56,873 nucleotides of DNA. Origin: an uncultured Dialister sp. (lineage in GTDB: Bacteria > Bacillota > Negativicutes > Veillonellales > Dialisteraceae). The position numbers were made by a program, and so were the translations under genes. Below, one piece after another: positions 1-8,423 of the stretch (its first letter is position 1; each line of letters begins with the position of its first letter). The notes below the pieces were generated by a model. The model was not told the DNA's origin and did not search any database. It worked only from the letters and a program-made list of their open reading frames with translations. The stretch covers positions 1-56,873 of the forward strand of contig CAKPQG010000016.1 of NCBI GenBank assembly GCA_934178345.1, in the 5' to 3' direction.

Positions 1-105
1 AGTCACCAGTCACCAGTCACCAGTCACCAGTCACCAGTCACCAGTCACCAGTCACCAGTCACCAGTCACCAGTCACCAGTCACCAGTCACCAGTCACCAG
101 TCACT
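1..105. repeat. AGTCACC heptamer satellite, 15 copies
   Basis: Fifteen head-to-tail copies of AGTCACC fill this stretch; the last unit is AGTCACT. It may continue left of the window. The complementary strand reads GGTGACT, so on the strand of ileS every reading frame meets TGA within 21 nt. The near-perfect identity of the units suggests recent or ongoing slippage. Shorter, more degenerate arrays of the same unit occur in most spacers of the window. Confidence 0.97.
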
Positions 106-141
106 AAAAAAAGCACGCTCCTTTCGGAGCATGCTTTTTTG
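106..141 (-). terminator. Rho-independent terminator of ileS
   Basis: On the minus strand a 10-bp stem AGCATGCTCC / GGAGCGTGCT (one G-U pair) with a GAAA tetraloop is followed by a run of seven T. It begins about 10 nt after the ileS stop codon and directly abuts the satellite array. Confidence 0.9.
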
Positions 142-150
142 TAGCAAAGA

Positions 151-3021
151 TTATTCACCCATTTCGGTGAGGACATGCGCGCAGCGAGCGCAGACGCCCG
201 GGTGCTTCGGATCGGCATCCACATCCGCCGAGCGCTTCCAGCAGCGTTCGCACTTCGCGAGCGTGCAGACAGCGACAGATGCTTTCACCGTGCCTTCTTC
301 ATTCGAAGCCGCATTTTCCGGAGCTGTTGCTGTACCGGAAACGATGTGCGTCTGGGACACGAGGAGGAAGTCGGCGAGTTCTTTTTCCATCGCTTTGACG
401 ATATCATAGGCTTCGCCGTCCGCATAAACGGTGACTTCCGCATCGAGCGGATGACCGATGACCTTCGCCTGACGGGCTTCTTCGAGTGCCTTCATAGCGA
501 CACTTCTCACAGCGAGGCGCTTCTTCCATTTTTCATCGAGTGCTTTGTCGAGGTACGCTTCATTGACCTTCGGCATATCGGACATATGGACGGACCATTC
601 TCTTTCTTCCTTGTTTGGAAGAGCCTGCCAAACTTCTTCGGACGTGAAGCAGAGAACCGGAGCGACGAGACGGACCAGCGTGGTCAGGATCTCATACATC
701 GCGGTCTGCGCGCTTCTTCTGAGCTTGGAGTCAGCCTTTTCCGTGTAGAGACGGTCTTTCAGGATATCGAGATAGATCGCAGAGAGATCGACGGTGCAGA
801 AATTGTGGACAGCGTGGTACATGACATGGAATTCATAGTCATCATAGGCTTTGAGGACAGTCTCCTTGACCTGTTCCATGCGCAGCAGTGCCCAGCGGTC
901 GAGTTCTTCCATATCCGCATAAGCGACGGAGTCGGTCTTCGGATCGAAGTCAGAGAGATTGCCGAGCAGGTAGCGGAATGTATTTCTGATCTTTCTGTAG
1001 ACGTCGCTCATGGACTTCACGATCTTGTCAGACAGACGGACATCGCCCTGATAGTCGACCGAGGAAATCCAGAGTCTCATGACGTCCGCGCCGTACTTGT
1101 TGATGACATCCTGCGGAGCGACGACATTGCCGACAGACTTACTCATCTTTCTGCCTTCGCCGTCCATGGTGAAGCCATGGGTGAGGACGGCCTTGTATGG
1201 CGCATGGCCATTGACAGCGACAGAAGTCAGAAGAGAGGAATGGAACCAGCCGCGGTGCTGGTCAGAGCCTTCGAGGTAGAGGTCGCACGGATAGGACATA
1301 TCTTTCCATGACTCTTCATGCGGAGCGCGGAGGACGCCGTTCCAAGTGGAGCCGGAGTCGAACCATACGTCCATGATGTCTTTTTCTTTATGGAAATGCG
1401 TACCGCCGCAGTGCGGGCATTTGAATCCTTCCGGCAGAAGTTCTTCTGCGGAATGCGCCCACCATGCATCGGTGCCCTCTTTTTCGACAATTTCTTCGAC
1501 CTTCTTCATGGTTTCCGGAGTGATGATCCACTTGCCGCAGTCATCGCAGTAGAAAGCCGGGATCGGCACGCCCCAGGAGCGCTGGCGGGAAATACACCAG
1601 TCCTGACGGTCGCGAATCATGTTGTACAGACGGTCATGGCCCCAGGATGGGATGAAACGGGTGTCATCGACGGCTTTCAGTGCTTTGTCGCGGAAATCGT
1701 TGATGGAGGCGAACCACTGATCGGTCGCTCTGTAGATGACCGGCTGCTTGCAGCGCCAGCAGTGCGCGTACTGATGGTGCAGGGATTTCTTGCCGAGGAG
1801 TCTGCCTTCATGCGCGAGGGTAGAAATCACCGGGCCTTCCGCTTCCCAGATGGTCTTACCGACGAGGAATTCGCCAGCTTCTGCCGTCATGTGTCCTTTT
1901 TCATCGACCGGGCAGATGATCGGCTGATGGAGCTTGCCGGCATTTTCATAGGTCTTGTAAACTTCAAAGTCGTCGACGCCGTGTCCCGGTGCGGTATGAA
2001 CGCAGCCGGTGCCGGCATCCAGCGTGACATGGTTCCCTTCCAGAACATAGATGGTACGGTCGCCGTAGGTTTCCGGAGCGAAATGAGCCAGCGGATGTTC
2101 GAATTTCGCAAGGTCGAGCTCAGAGCCCAGCATTTCACGGCCGACAAATTCATAATCTTCGACTTTGCAGTCAGCAAGGGACGCCGGAGCGAGTTCCTTA
2201 TTCATGAGGTAGTATTCATCAGCCGCTTTGTTGTGTACCCAGACATAGGTGAATTTCGGATTCACGCTGATGTAGCAGGAAGCCGGGATGGTCCACGGGG
2301 TGGTGGTCCAGATGACGGCAAAGACCTTGCTCGGATCTACGCCTTCCGGCTGGAGGCCATGGACGTCGATCATCGGGTATTTGACATAGATGGACGGAGA
2401 CTTTCTGTCCTTGTATTCGATTTCTGCTTCGGCCAGTGCCGTCTCACAGTGGGTGCACCAGTAAACGGCCTTCTTGCCCTTGTAGATGTAGCCCTTATTT
2501 GCCATTTCGCCGAAGACTTCCAGCTCCTTCGCTTCCAGATGCGGGTCGAAGGTGACATAACGGTGAGCGAAATCACCGACAACGCCCATACGGATGAAGT
2601 CTTCCTTCTGGATTTCGATCCATTTCTTTGCGTAAGCCAGGCACTTCTTGCGGAGTTCCAGCGGAGTCATGTTCGCACGATCTTCACCGGAGTCTTTGAG
2701 TACGGCGTATTCGATCGGCAGACCATGGGTATCCCAGCCCGGTACATAGATGGCTTCATTCCCAGCCATGTGGTGGTATCTGACGATGATATCTTTCAGG
2801 GTTTTATTCAGCGCATGGCCGATGTGGATCTTGCCATTCGCATAAGGCGGACCATCGTGCAGTACGAAGGTCGGTGCGCCTTCTTTCTTTCTCTTTTCGA
2901 TTCTTTTTTCATACAAATGATTCTGCTGCCAGAATTCTACGAAGCCCGGTTCCTTTTTCGGAAGGTTGCCGCGCATCGGGAATTCAGTTTCTGGTAAGTG
3001 CAGGGTCTTGCTATAGTCCAT
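151..3021 (-). CDS. ileS: Isoleucyl-tRNA synthetase
   Basis: Charges tRNA-Ile with isoleucine and edits misactivated valine in the cytoplasm. The class I catalytic signatures are visible: HIGH at residues 66-69 in a PPYANGKIHIGH context and KMSKS in GRKMSKSVGNVV in the second half, with the CP1 editing domain between them. The C-terminus carries a zinc-finger-like CERCW...CARC motif. The start MDYSKTL is chosen because AGGAGG lies 7-8 nt upstream of that ATG. A longer reading frame, nine codons earlier, would start inside the T-box leader without a ribosome-binding site. The product is 956 aa, normal for the bacterial-type enzyme. Expression is governed by the T-box leader upstream and ends at the terminator on the left. 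Confidence 0.98.
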   Translation of the reverse strand: MDYSKTLHLPETEFPMRGNLPKKEPGFVEFWQQNHLYEKRIEKRKKEGAPTFVLHDGPPYANGKIHIGHALNKTLKDIIVRYHHMAGNEAIYVPGWDTHGLPIEYAVLKDSGEDRANMTPLELRKKCLAYAKKWIEIQKEDFIRMGVVGDFAHRYVTFDPHLEAKELEVFGEMANKGYIYKGKKAVYWCTHCETALAEAEIEYKDRKSPSIYVKYPMIDVHGLQPEGVDPSKVFAVIWTTTPWTIPASCYISVNPKFTYVWVHNKAADEYYLMNKELAPASLADCKVEDYEFVGREMLGSELDLAKFEHPLAHFAPETYGDRTIYVLEGNHVTLDAGTGCVHTAPGHGVDDFEVYKTYENAGKLHQPIICPVDEKGHMTAEAGEFLVGKTIWEAEGPVISTLAHEGRLLGKKSLHHQYAHCWRCKQPVIYRATDQWFASINDFRDKALKAVDDTRFIPSWGHDRLYNMIRDRQDWCISRQRSWGVPIPAFYCDDCGKWIITPETMKKVEEIVEKEGTDAWWAHSAEELLPEGFKCPHCGGTHFHKEKDIMDVWFDSGSTWNGVLRAPHEESWKDMSYPCDLYLEGSDQHRGWFHSSLLTSVAVNGHAPYKAVLTHGFTMDGEGRKMSKSVGNVVAPQDVINKYGADVMRLWISSVDYQGDVRLSDKIVKSMSDVYRKIRNTFRYLLGNLSDFDPKTDSVAYADMEELDRWALLRMEQVKETVLKAYDDYEFHVMYHAVHNFCTVDLSAIYLDILKDRLYTEKADSKLRRSAQTAMYEILTTLVRLVAPVLCFTSEEVWQALPNKEEREWSVHMSDMPKVNEAYLDKALDEKWKKRLAVRSVAMKALEEARQAKVIGHPLDAEVTVYADGEAYDIVKAMEKELADFLLVSQTHIVSGTATAPENAASNEEGTVKASVAVCTLAKCERCWKRSADVDADPKHPGVCARCAHVLTEMGE

Positions 3022-3280
3022 GACGAATTTCCTCCTGGGGTCATACAAATGACCAAAACAAAAAATTCCCGCCCGATAAGGGGCGAGAATTGATTTCCCG
3101 TGGTACCACCCTCATGACCTTATGGCCACTCGGTACAATTAACGATGTCCCGTCGGGGCTTTTCTTCCCCGCAGCTCTGAAGTGATCCATCCGCAGCCCC
3201 AACGCTCTCCTCCCACCATCGGAAAGCTCTCTGTGCATGAAGTCCATGCGAAACGTCTTCATCCTTGCCTTTACATAACT
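3022..3280 (-). promoter_or_regulatory. T-box leader of ileS
   Basis: The minus strand carries the T-box core AGGGTGGTACCACG at 3099-3112. It is followed by a terminator: stem at 3064-3074 / 3081-3091, then a T-rich tail. Upstream lies a Stem I region with the AG-bulge-type segment CCGATGGTGGGAG. A plausible specifier triplet ATC (Ile) reads at 3186-3184. T-box RNAs bind uncharged cognate tRNA and switch from terminator to antiterminator; here that would raise ileS expression on isoleucine starvation. The specifier assignment is inferred from position and from the downstream gene. Confidence 0.93.
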
Positions 3281-3286
3281 TTTGTT

Positions 3287-3315
3287 ATTATAGGCTGATT
3301 GGAAAGGCAAGTCAA
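3287..3315 (-). promoter_or_regulatory. Sigma-70-type promoter of the ileS T-box transcript
   Basis: Minus-strand TTGACT (3310-3315), a 17-bp spacer and TATAAT (3287-3292). The predicted start near 3280 places the whole T-box in the leader. Confidence 0.85.
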
Positions 3316-3324
3316 GAGGGAGTT

Positions 3325-3600
3325 TTAGGGTTAGCCCGTGGGGCGGACTAACCCTTGATTACGTTTGAAAGCCTTGCGCGAATGGAAAATTAGAAATTAG
3401 AAATGCGAAATGGTGGTACGGCGCATAAAAATATGGAAGCGCCGCGAAGTATAAATAATGGCGATGCCATGAGCTGGCATTCCAGTCACTAGTCACTCGA
3501 GGCTCCTAATCCCTAGCCACTAATCCCTAGCTACCAGTCACAAGTCACTAGTCACTTGAAGCCCCTCATCCCTGCTTTCAACCGTGAACCCAACAACCTC
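3325..3600 (+). repeat. Composite intergenic repeat (B-C-A), spacer ileS / coiled-coil gene
   Basis: The element reads in plus orientation. The B block (ggttagccc...cttgattacgtttgaaagc) comes first. Next are the 'aaattagaaattagaaatgcgaaatgg' stretch and the CGGCGC / GCGCCG hairpin. Then follow 'gtataaataatggcgatgcc' and a degenerate A satellite (agtcactagtcac, aatccctagc). From 3600 to 3768 I see no gene or recognisable element. Confidence 0.9.
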
Positions 3601-3768
3601 ACCCCCGAACCTTTTCATTCAAAGAATGAAATCTTCACACGCCGTCCCCTCACCCACGGATGGTTCGCGCGGCGGTGATGGATACGGCGGCGCGCCCACG
3701 GAGAAATCTCGCGGCGAAGGACGCCGCCGATTTCTTCTTTATGAAGCTCATCTACATGCGGAGCCGGC

Positions 3769-5142
3769 TCATTCTTTCGGATCAGCTGGTGGATCGGCTT
3801 TAGGAGCTTCTTCAGATGTTCCAGGATTTTCACCGGGATTTCCTTCTTTCTTGGCTTCTGCCTGCTTCTGTGCGGCGCGTTCTTCGATCTTGGCCTTGTA
3901 TTCGCTGGCAGTCTGCTTGAAGCTTTCTTTTGCTTCTGCGGCTTTGGCCTGAGCGGCTTCTTTGTATTCTGCCGCCTGTGTTTTGACTTTTTCAGAAAAT
4001 TCCTGGGCAGAGGCTTTGGCGGTTTCCGCCTGTTCTTCCGCCTGCTTTCTGAATTCTTCGGCCTGCACCTTCAGCTTGTTCGCCTGGATCTTCGCTTCCT
4101 GCATCTGGACGCGTGCCTGCGCTTTCAGCTTTTCCGACTTGAGCTTCATCTGCTGGGACTGGACTTCAGACTGACGCTTCATTTCTTCCCGCTTCTGCTG
4201 AAGCACTTCCATCTGGTCTTTGGCCTGTGCTTTCACGACCTCCGCCTTCTTCGCCGCATCCTTCTTGAATTCTCTCGACTTGATGCGCGCGATGGCCTGC
4301 AGATCCTTCGCCGCTTTTTCCGCCGTTTCCTGAGCGATTTCCGAGGCGCCGAGTGCGGTGTACTTCGCCTTCTCGATCTGTTCATCGGTCACGCCGACTT
4401 TTTTCAGGGCAGAGAGGAATTTGTCACCGAGCACCGTCACGGATTCCGAAAGCTGATCTGCCAGTTCATTCATCTTGGCATGTGCCTTTTCCGGGTACAC
4501 TTCCTCCCAGTTCTTTTTCAGTTCTTTGGTGAAATCCTTCTTCTCATCCCCGAGCGGTTCGTCCTTCTTCGGATTTTCTTCGAGTTCCTTCTCTTCGGAT
4601 GCTGCCGCCGCCTTTTCTTCCTCAAAGACAGCGCGATACGGGCGGGTATCGTCCGGCATGCCGTCCTTGATCCAGCGCTGCGCCGCCTTGCCGACGCCAT
4701 AGGTGACGGTGACGCCGATCGGGATCTGCATGATGGAGATCGGGATCAGTGTCGCAAGCGTCGTACCGATGACCGTCCCGCCAAGCGAACCGATGAAGGA
4801 GAGAATCGCAGTCTGGTTCACTTCGACATCATACACCTTCGCGACCTTCGCGATCATGTAGACTTCATTGGCGACCAGAGCGACCGTCCCGAGGACAGGC
4901 GCTGCCACGATCACACCGGCGCGTCCTGCCGCCCAGCGGATGAGGCTCTCGGCTTCTTCATCGCGGTTATCAATGATATGGATCTCTACATCCGCTTCCG
5001 GAGAGTCGACATGGGCTTCTTCCTTCGCTTCGACGACAGCCGGCACTTCAGCAGCTTTCTTCTCCGCCGGCAGCTGCGCCTCCTTCACGACAGGAGCATT
5101 TTCCGCACGGACAACTGGTGTCTTTTCCATTTCTTCACTCAT
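3769..5142 (-). CDS. Membrane-anchored alanine/lysine/glutamate-rich coiled-coil protein (DUF697-like middle)
   Basis: Function unknown. The 457-residue product has three parts. The first is an acidic, Ala/Glu/Pro-rich N-terminus of about 60 residues. The second is a hydrophobic middle (about 70-150), with segments such as AGVIVAAPVLGTVALVANEV and a glycine-rich helix pair that resembles the DUF697/YcjF-type membrane domain. The third is a long C-terminal region (about 185-440) of Lys/Glu/Ala/Gln repeats typical of a continuous coiled coil. The start follows GGAGGG at good distance. The gene stands alone between repeat blocks. The C-terminal repeats resemble LEA-like or apolipoprotein-like helices, so similarity searches there will be low-complexity hits. 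A role in envelope scaffolding is only a guess. Confidence 0.8.
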   Translation of the reverse strand: MSEEMEKTPVVRAENAPVVKEAQLPAEKKAAEVPAVVEAKEEAHVDSPEADVEIHIIDNRDEEAESLIRWAAGRAGVIVAAPVLGTVALVANEVYMIAKVAKVYDVEVNQTAILSFIGSLGGTVIGTTLATLIPISIMQIPIGVTVTYGVGKAAQRWIKDGMPDDTRPYRAVFEEEKAAAASEEKELEENPKKDEPLGDEKKDFTKELKKNWEEVYPEKAHAKMNELADQLSESVTVLGDKFLSALKKVGVTDEQIEKAKYTALGASEIAQETAEKAAKDLQAIARIKSREFKKDAAKKAEVVKAQAKDQMEVLQQKREEMKRQSEVQSQQMKLKSEKLKAQARVQMQEAKIQANKLKVQAEEFRKQAEEQAETAKASAQEFSEKVKTQAAEYKEAAQAKAAEAKESFKQTASEYKAKIEERAAQKQAEAKKEGNPGENPGTSEEAPKADPPADPKE

Positions 5143-5234
5143 AAGTCCCTCCTTCTCCGGCCTTCCCGGATTTTCAGGTTATAATTTACAAGGATCTGGC
5201 TGCCTTTATTATAACGTATTTCTCTGGGAGTGGG

Positions 5235-5546
5235 TAGTAGGAAGGTTCGGGGTTAGCCCTTGGGGCGGGGCGTCCTTTGATTGATTACGAAAGAGGTTCA
5301 GCAGGTTCTATAGGTTCAAGAGGTTCAAAGGGGTTGGTGCGGCGCATAAAAAGCAGAAGCGCCGCGGAGTTTTGAAACTAGCGGGTTTCTCGTATCGCAA
5401 ACCTAATCCCTAGCCACTAATCCCTAGCTACCAGTCACAAGTCACCAGTCACCAGCCACTAGTCACTAGTCACTAGTCACTAGTCCCCAGTCACTAGTCA
5501 CTAGTCCCCAGTCACTAGTCACTAGCCACTAGCCACCAGTCACCAG
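5235..5546 (+). repeat. Composite intergenic repeat with GGTTC tandem block
   Basis: Plus orientation. A B block is followed by a degenerate 9-10-bp GGTTCAA-type tandem (about 5293-5332). The hairpin GCGGCGC (5339-5345) / GCGCCGC (5359-5365) comes next, then a long A satellite made of AGTCACC/AGTCACT/AGCCACT units that runs into the stop codon of the SDR gene at 5547. Confidence 0.92.
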
Positions 5547-6281
5547 TCACCAGTCTGTCAGTCCCCCATCGACAGGGATCACGGCTCCTGTCATGAAGGA
5601 AGATTTCTCGGAAATCAGAAAGGCGATCACTTCGCCCACCTCAGATGCCTTTGCGATGCGGCCCAAGGGGTACCACTCTGCCATTTCCTCGCGGCTGCCG
5701 CCATAGGCTGCCAGCTGCCTTTCCAGCAGCGGCGTATCGACATCTCCCGGGCAAACGACATTCGCACGGATCTCATCAACGGCCAGCTCTAAGGCGAGCG
5801 AACGGGTGAACGCGGTGAGCGCCCCTTTGGTCGCGCTGTAAAGGCTGCACTGCACATTTCCTTCAAGCGCAGCATCCGAAGCCACGGAGACAATGCTCCC
5901 CTTGGCGCCGCGCATCTTCGGTATCACGGAACGGGCGAGCTTCATCGCGCCGAATACATTCACAGCAAACATCGTTTCCATATCCGCGTCTGTCATATTA
6001 TCCAAAAGCCCTTCTGCATAGATACCGGCAGAAATGACAAGCCCGCGAATTTTTCCCCGCATGGCTGCTTCTTTGGCTGCGCGCTCACAGTCCTCTGTCT
6101 TCGTCACGTCACAGCGGATGAAATGACTGCCCGCTGCCTGTTTCTCTGCAAGCTGTCCCCTTTCCTCATCGCGGCCGAGAAGAATCGGCTCATAGCCTTC
6201 CCGAGAAAGGATCTTCGCCGCCGCGAGGCCGATGCCGGACGTACCGCCAGAAATGAGGACAAGATTTCGTGTATCTGACAT
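5547..6281 (-). CDS. Short-chain dehydrogenase/reductase (SDR family)
   Basis: NAD(P)-dependent oxidoreductase of the classical SDR fold; the substrate cannot be read from sequence. Visible features are the N-terminal cofactor loop SGGTSGIG (residues 11-18), the NAG-like SAGIYAEG segment, the active-site YSATK motif and a C-terminal PVDGGL signature common to FabG/3-oxoacyl-ACP-reductase-like members. Its 244 residues are typical. The last codon (TGG) and the TGA stop both lie inside the AGTCACC satellite, so the native C-terminus may have been altered by the repeat. No operon partner is visible; it is flanked by repeat blocks on both sides. Confidence 0.9.
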   Translation of the reverse strand: MSDTRNLVLISGGTSGIGLAAAKILSREGYEPILLGRDEERGQLAEKQAAGSHFIRCDVTKTEDCERAAKEAAMRGKIRGLVISAGIYAEGLLDNMTDADMETMFAVNVFGAMKLARSVIPKMRGAKGSIVSVASDAALEGNVQCSLYSATKGALTAFTRSLALELAVDEIRANVVCPGDVDTPLLERQLAAYGGSREEMAEWYPLGRIAKASEVGEVIAFLISEKSSFMTGAVIPVDGGLTDW

Positions 6282-6324
6282 GGGTGGGTTGCTCCTTTGT
6301 ATGGAAAAATGTTTCTGGGGTGGA

Positions 6325-6501
6325 CAATGGGTTCTACAGGTTCAATGGGTTCAGCGGGTTCAGCGAGAAAGGTGGCGGCTTCGCCGCCTTTTTTTTGGGC
6401 GATGCCCGAAGGCCGGAGGGAAGAAGTCAGATGTCAGATGTCAGATGTCTAATGTCTGATCCCTAATCCCTTATCCCTAATCCCTAGTCCCTAGCTACCA
6501 G
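6325..6501 (+). repeat. GGTTCAA tandem block and degenerate A satellite
   Basis: Short spacer with several GGTTC(A/T)(A/G)CG-type units (6327-6370), 'cagatgtcagatgtcagatgtc' triplets and an AATCCCTA / AGTCCCTAG array that ends at the stop codon of the deacetylase gene. The hairpin module is missing here. Confidence 0.85.
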
Positions 6502-7836
6502 TCACTTTTTCAACGACGACAGGTACACGAACTCGATCCCCTGTGCCTTGAGCTTCGGCACCATCTGGCGGAAGGCTTCGGCGGTGTGCGGACGGCAGTG
6601 GCCGATGATGATGTACGTGCCCTGCTTCTTGGCGCGATCGGCTCCCTCCTGGATCATCGCACAGATGTCAGAGACGGAGGCCGAGTTATCGACGAAGAGG
6701 TCATTTCTTACATAGGGCACGCCGTAGGTCTTCGCCGCCTTGTCCGCCGCCGTCGTGCTGTTTGTGTGGCTGTCGAAGAAGAAGAGCCCGCGATGGTGGA
6801 GCTCATTCATGACGACATCCATGGTCCTCGCGTCGATGGTAGCCTTCGATCCCTGATGGTTATTGATGCCGATGGCTTCCGGCAGCTGCGAAAGCGAGTC
6901 CCTCAACATCTGGCGGATGGCCGCATCGCTCATGGAGGTCAAGATGACCTTCGGCTCCATGCCGATACCCGAGACGGACTCCATGGGCTGATGAAGAATA
7001 ACGGGAAGTCCGTGTGCGCGCCATGAGAGTGCAGCATCTCTGGTATGGATCTGATTCGGCATGACGGCCAGTGTAAGCGGGATGCCCATCTGTTCATAGA
7101 TGTGCTGGGAGTCCAGATCTCGCCCTGCATCATCGATGACGATGGCGAGGCGGCCGGCCACTTGCCCGCCGGCGTTTTCTTTCGGCGGCAGGATGGATGC
7201 CGCTTTGGCCGGCGATGCTTTTTCGGAGCTGCCATTCGCATGGGCTTCACTCTTGTCGGACTTTGCTGGTGCTACTTTTGCGGGCTCCGTCTTCTTTACG
7301 GAGGAAGGAGCTGGCGCAGATTTCCTCTCACGAGAGACTGCGCTCTCTGTCCTTGCGGAAGAAGCGGAAGCCACGACCGTTTCTTTCGGTGTTTCCGCCT
7401 TCGGCTCTTCTCCGCCTGTGATCTTGGAGACGACACGGCTGATGCTGAAGACTTCCTGCGTCGGCTCTGTCTCTCTCGCCTCATCCTCTTTCATGCGCTC
7501 TGTCTTTCCGTCAGCTTTCGTGACTTCTGCATCTTTCGGCTTCTTCTCGTCGTCCGCTTTGGCTTCGACGACGACGGTTTTATTGATGATATCCTTGATC
7601 TTTTCTTTCACGCTCTCGGGCGTCCCCTGGTCTTCCTTCGGGACAAGCCCCTGCATTTCCTTGTCATTGAAAATATGACGGATCGCCGTCACCTGGTTCG
7701 CATTGTCCGCCGTCGGTGCGTTCGTCATCCGGTCTGTCATATATGCCGAGCCCACCACGAGGCCGATAAAGAAGAGAAGGACCAGAAATGGATGTCCATT
7801 GCTCTTTTTTGCTGCTCTTTTTCTTCTGACTGCCAT
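6502..7836 (-). CDS. Divergent polysaccharide deacetylase (YibQ/DUF610 family) with N-terminal membrane anchor
   Basis: Probable envelope enzyme or binding protein of the divergent polysaccharide deacetylase family; the physiological substrate is unknown. The chosen start MAVRRKR has AAAGGAG 7-8 nt upstream; the reading frame runs 21 codons further up but without a ribosome-binding site. A positive N-terminus and one transmembrane helix (about residues 15-33) are followed by a low-complexity Lys/Glu/Ala/Pro linker (about 60-220). A C-terminal NodB-like domain follows, with LAIVIDDAGRD, NNHQGSKAT, DSHTNS and GHCRPHT. The DUF610 family is commonest in Gram-negative bacteria, which fits a diderm Bacillota. 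The TGA stop is supplied by the AGTCAC satellite. Confidence 0.88.
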   Translation of the reverse strand: MAVRRKRAAKKSNGHPFLVLLFFIGLVVGSAYMTDRMTNAPTADNANQVTAIRHIFNDKEMQGLVPKEDQGTPESVKEKIKDIINKTVVVEAKADDEKKPKDAEVTKADGKTERMKEDEARETEPTQEVFSISRVVSKITGGEEPKAETPKETVVASASSARTESAVSRERKSAPAPSSVKKTEPAKVAPAKSDKSEAHANGSSEKASPAKAASILPPKENAGGQVAGRLAIVIDDAGRDLDSQHIYEQMGIPLTLAVMPNQIHTRDAALSWRAHGLPVILHQPMESVSGIGMEPKVILTSMSDAAIRQMLRDSLSQLPEAIGINNHQGSKATIDARTMDVVMNELHHRGLFFFDSHTNSTTAADKAAKTYGVPYVRNDLFVDNSASVSDICAMIQEGADRAKKQGTYIIIGHCRPHTAEAFRQMVPKLKAQGIEFVYLSSLKK

Positions 7837-7884
7837 GAAAATCTCCTTTGGGAAATGGTTATATCTTTTCGTCTCTATGGCTTT

Positions 7885-7913
7885 AGTATAAAGGTTCAAG
7901 GTTTCGGGTTCAA
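7885..7913 (-). promoter_or_regulatory. Candidate promoter of the deacetylase gene, -35 inside a repeat block
   Basis: Minus-strand TTGAAC (7908-7913), a 17-bp spacer and TATACT (7885-7890). The -35 hexamer is the complement of GGTTCAAGG in a short copy of the repeated B block. Confidence 0.6.
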
Positions 7914-8005
7914 GGTCAGCTCATATCGCAGGTATCTTCTTTGGCATTCTCCAAAAGAGCCAGATCTCTTGAAGGAGGGAGCCGGGGAGAAGTCTCCTGT
8001 CTCCA

Positions 8006-8035
8006 TAAAAAAAGAGCCCGAAGGCTCTTTTTTTA
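8006..8035 (-). terminator. Terminator of the small membrane protein gene
   Basis: AGAGCC-CGAA-GGCTCT stem (8013-8018 / 8023-8028) with T/A runs on both sides, so it may act in both directions. On the minus strand it starts at the stop codon of the 52-residue gene. Confidence 0.88.
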
Positions 8036-8191
8036 TTTCCGATCTTTCCACACATGCCACGCAGAAAGGACGAAGCAGAGTGTCACCATGCCCGCCGTCA
8101 CCAGTGTCATGGCGTCATCATGGCTTCGCGTCCGCCAGAGGGCAAATGCGGTGAGGATCGCAAGAAAAAGAAGTTTGATGATATTCGTCAT
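8033..8191 (-). CDS. Small two-helix membrane protein, 52 aa
   Basis: Unrecognised. The frame starts at ATG 8191-8189, with GGAG 6 nt upstream, and ends TAA at 8035-8033, merging into the terminator. The product begins MTNIIKLLFLAILTAFALW and ends VLSAWHVWKDRK: two hydrophobic segments (about residues 3-19 and 28-45) joined by a short charged loop RTRSHDDA, as in small YtxH/YoaI-like membrane peptides. A good ribosome-binding site, own terminator and coherent composition support a real gene. It lies upstream of the deacetylase gene on the same strand but is separated from it by the terminator. Confidence 0.7.
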   Translation of the reverse strand: MTNIIKLLFLAILTAFALWRTRSHDDAMTLVTAGMVTLCFVLSAWHVWKDRK

Positions 8192-8209
8192 AGGGAGCTC
8201 CAAAGAATA

Positions 8210-8420
8210 GTGACTGGTGACTAGTGACTGGTGACTGGTGACTGGCGACTGGCGACTGACGACTAAATACTACCTTCGGGCATCGCCATTATTTATACTC
8301 CGCGACGCTTCTGATTTTTATGCGCCGCACCACCACTCCTCACTCCTCACTCCTCACTTCTAACTAGAGAGCAGAGCTTTCATATATAATCAAAGAACGG
8401 CACGCCCTATGGGCTAGCCC
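8210..8420 (-). repeat. Composite intergenic repeat (inverted orientation)
   Basis: Read on the plus strand the order is inverted: GTGACTGGTGACTAG satellite, 'ccttcgggcatcgccat', a GCGACGC/GCGCCGC hairpin arm pair, 'actcctcactcctcac' 10-mers, then 'agagctttcatatataatcaaag' and 'ggctagccc' of the B block, ending a few bases before the amidohydrolase stop codon. Confidence 0.9.
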
Positions 8421-8423
8421 CAT

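Noticed and set aside
1..105. CRISPR-like regular repeat
   Set aside because: The unit is 7 bp and strictly tandem with no spacers, and no cas genes are present; it is a satellite.
175..2997. Long plus-strand reading frames of 378 and 559 codons opposite ileS
   Set aside because: They lie entirely within ileS on the other strand, have no ribosome-binding site and encode no recognisable domain; they reflect codon bias of the real gene.
3615..3833. 72-codon minus frame after the coiled-coil gene
   Set aside because: It overlaps the end of that gene in another frame and has basic, random-looking composition with no ribosome-binding site.
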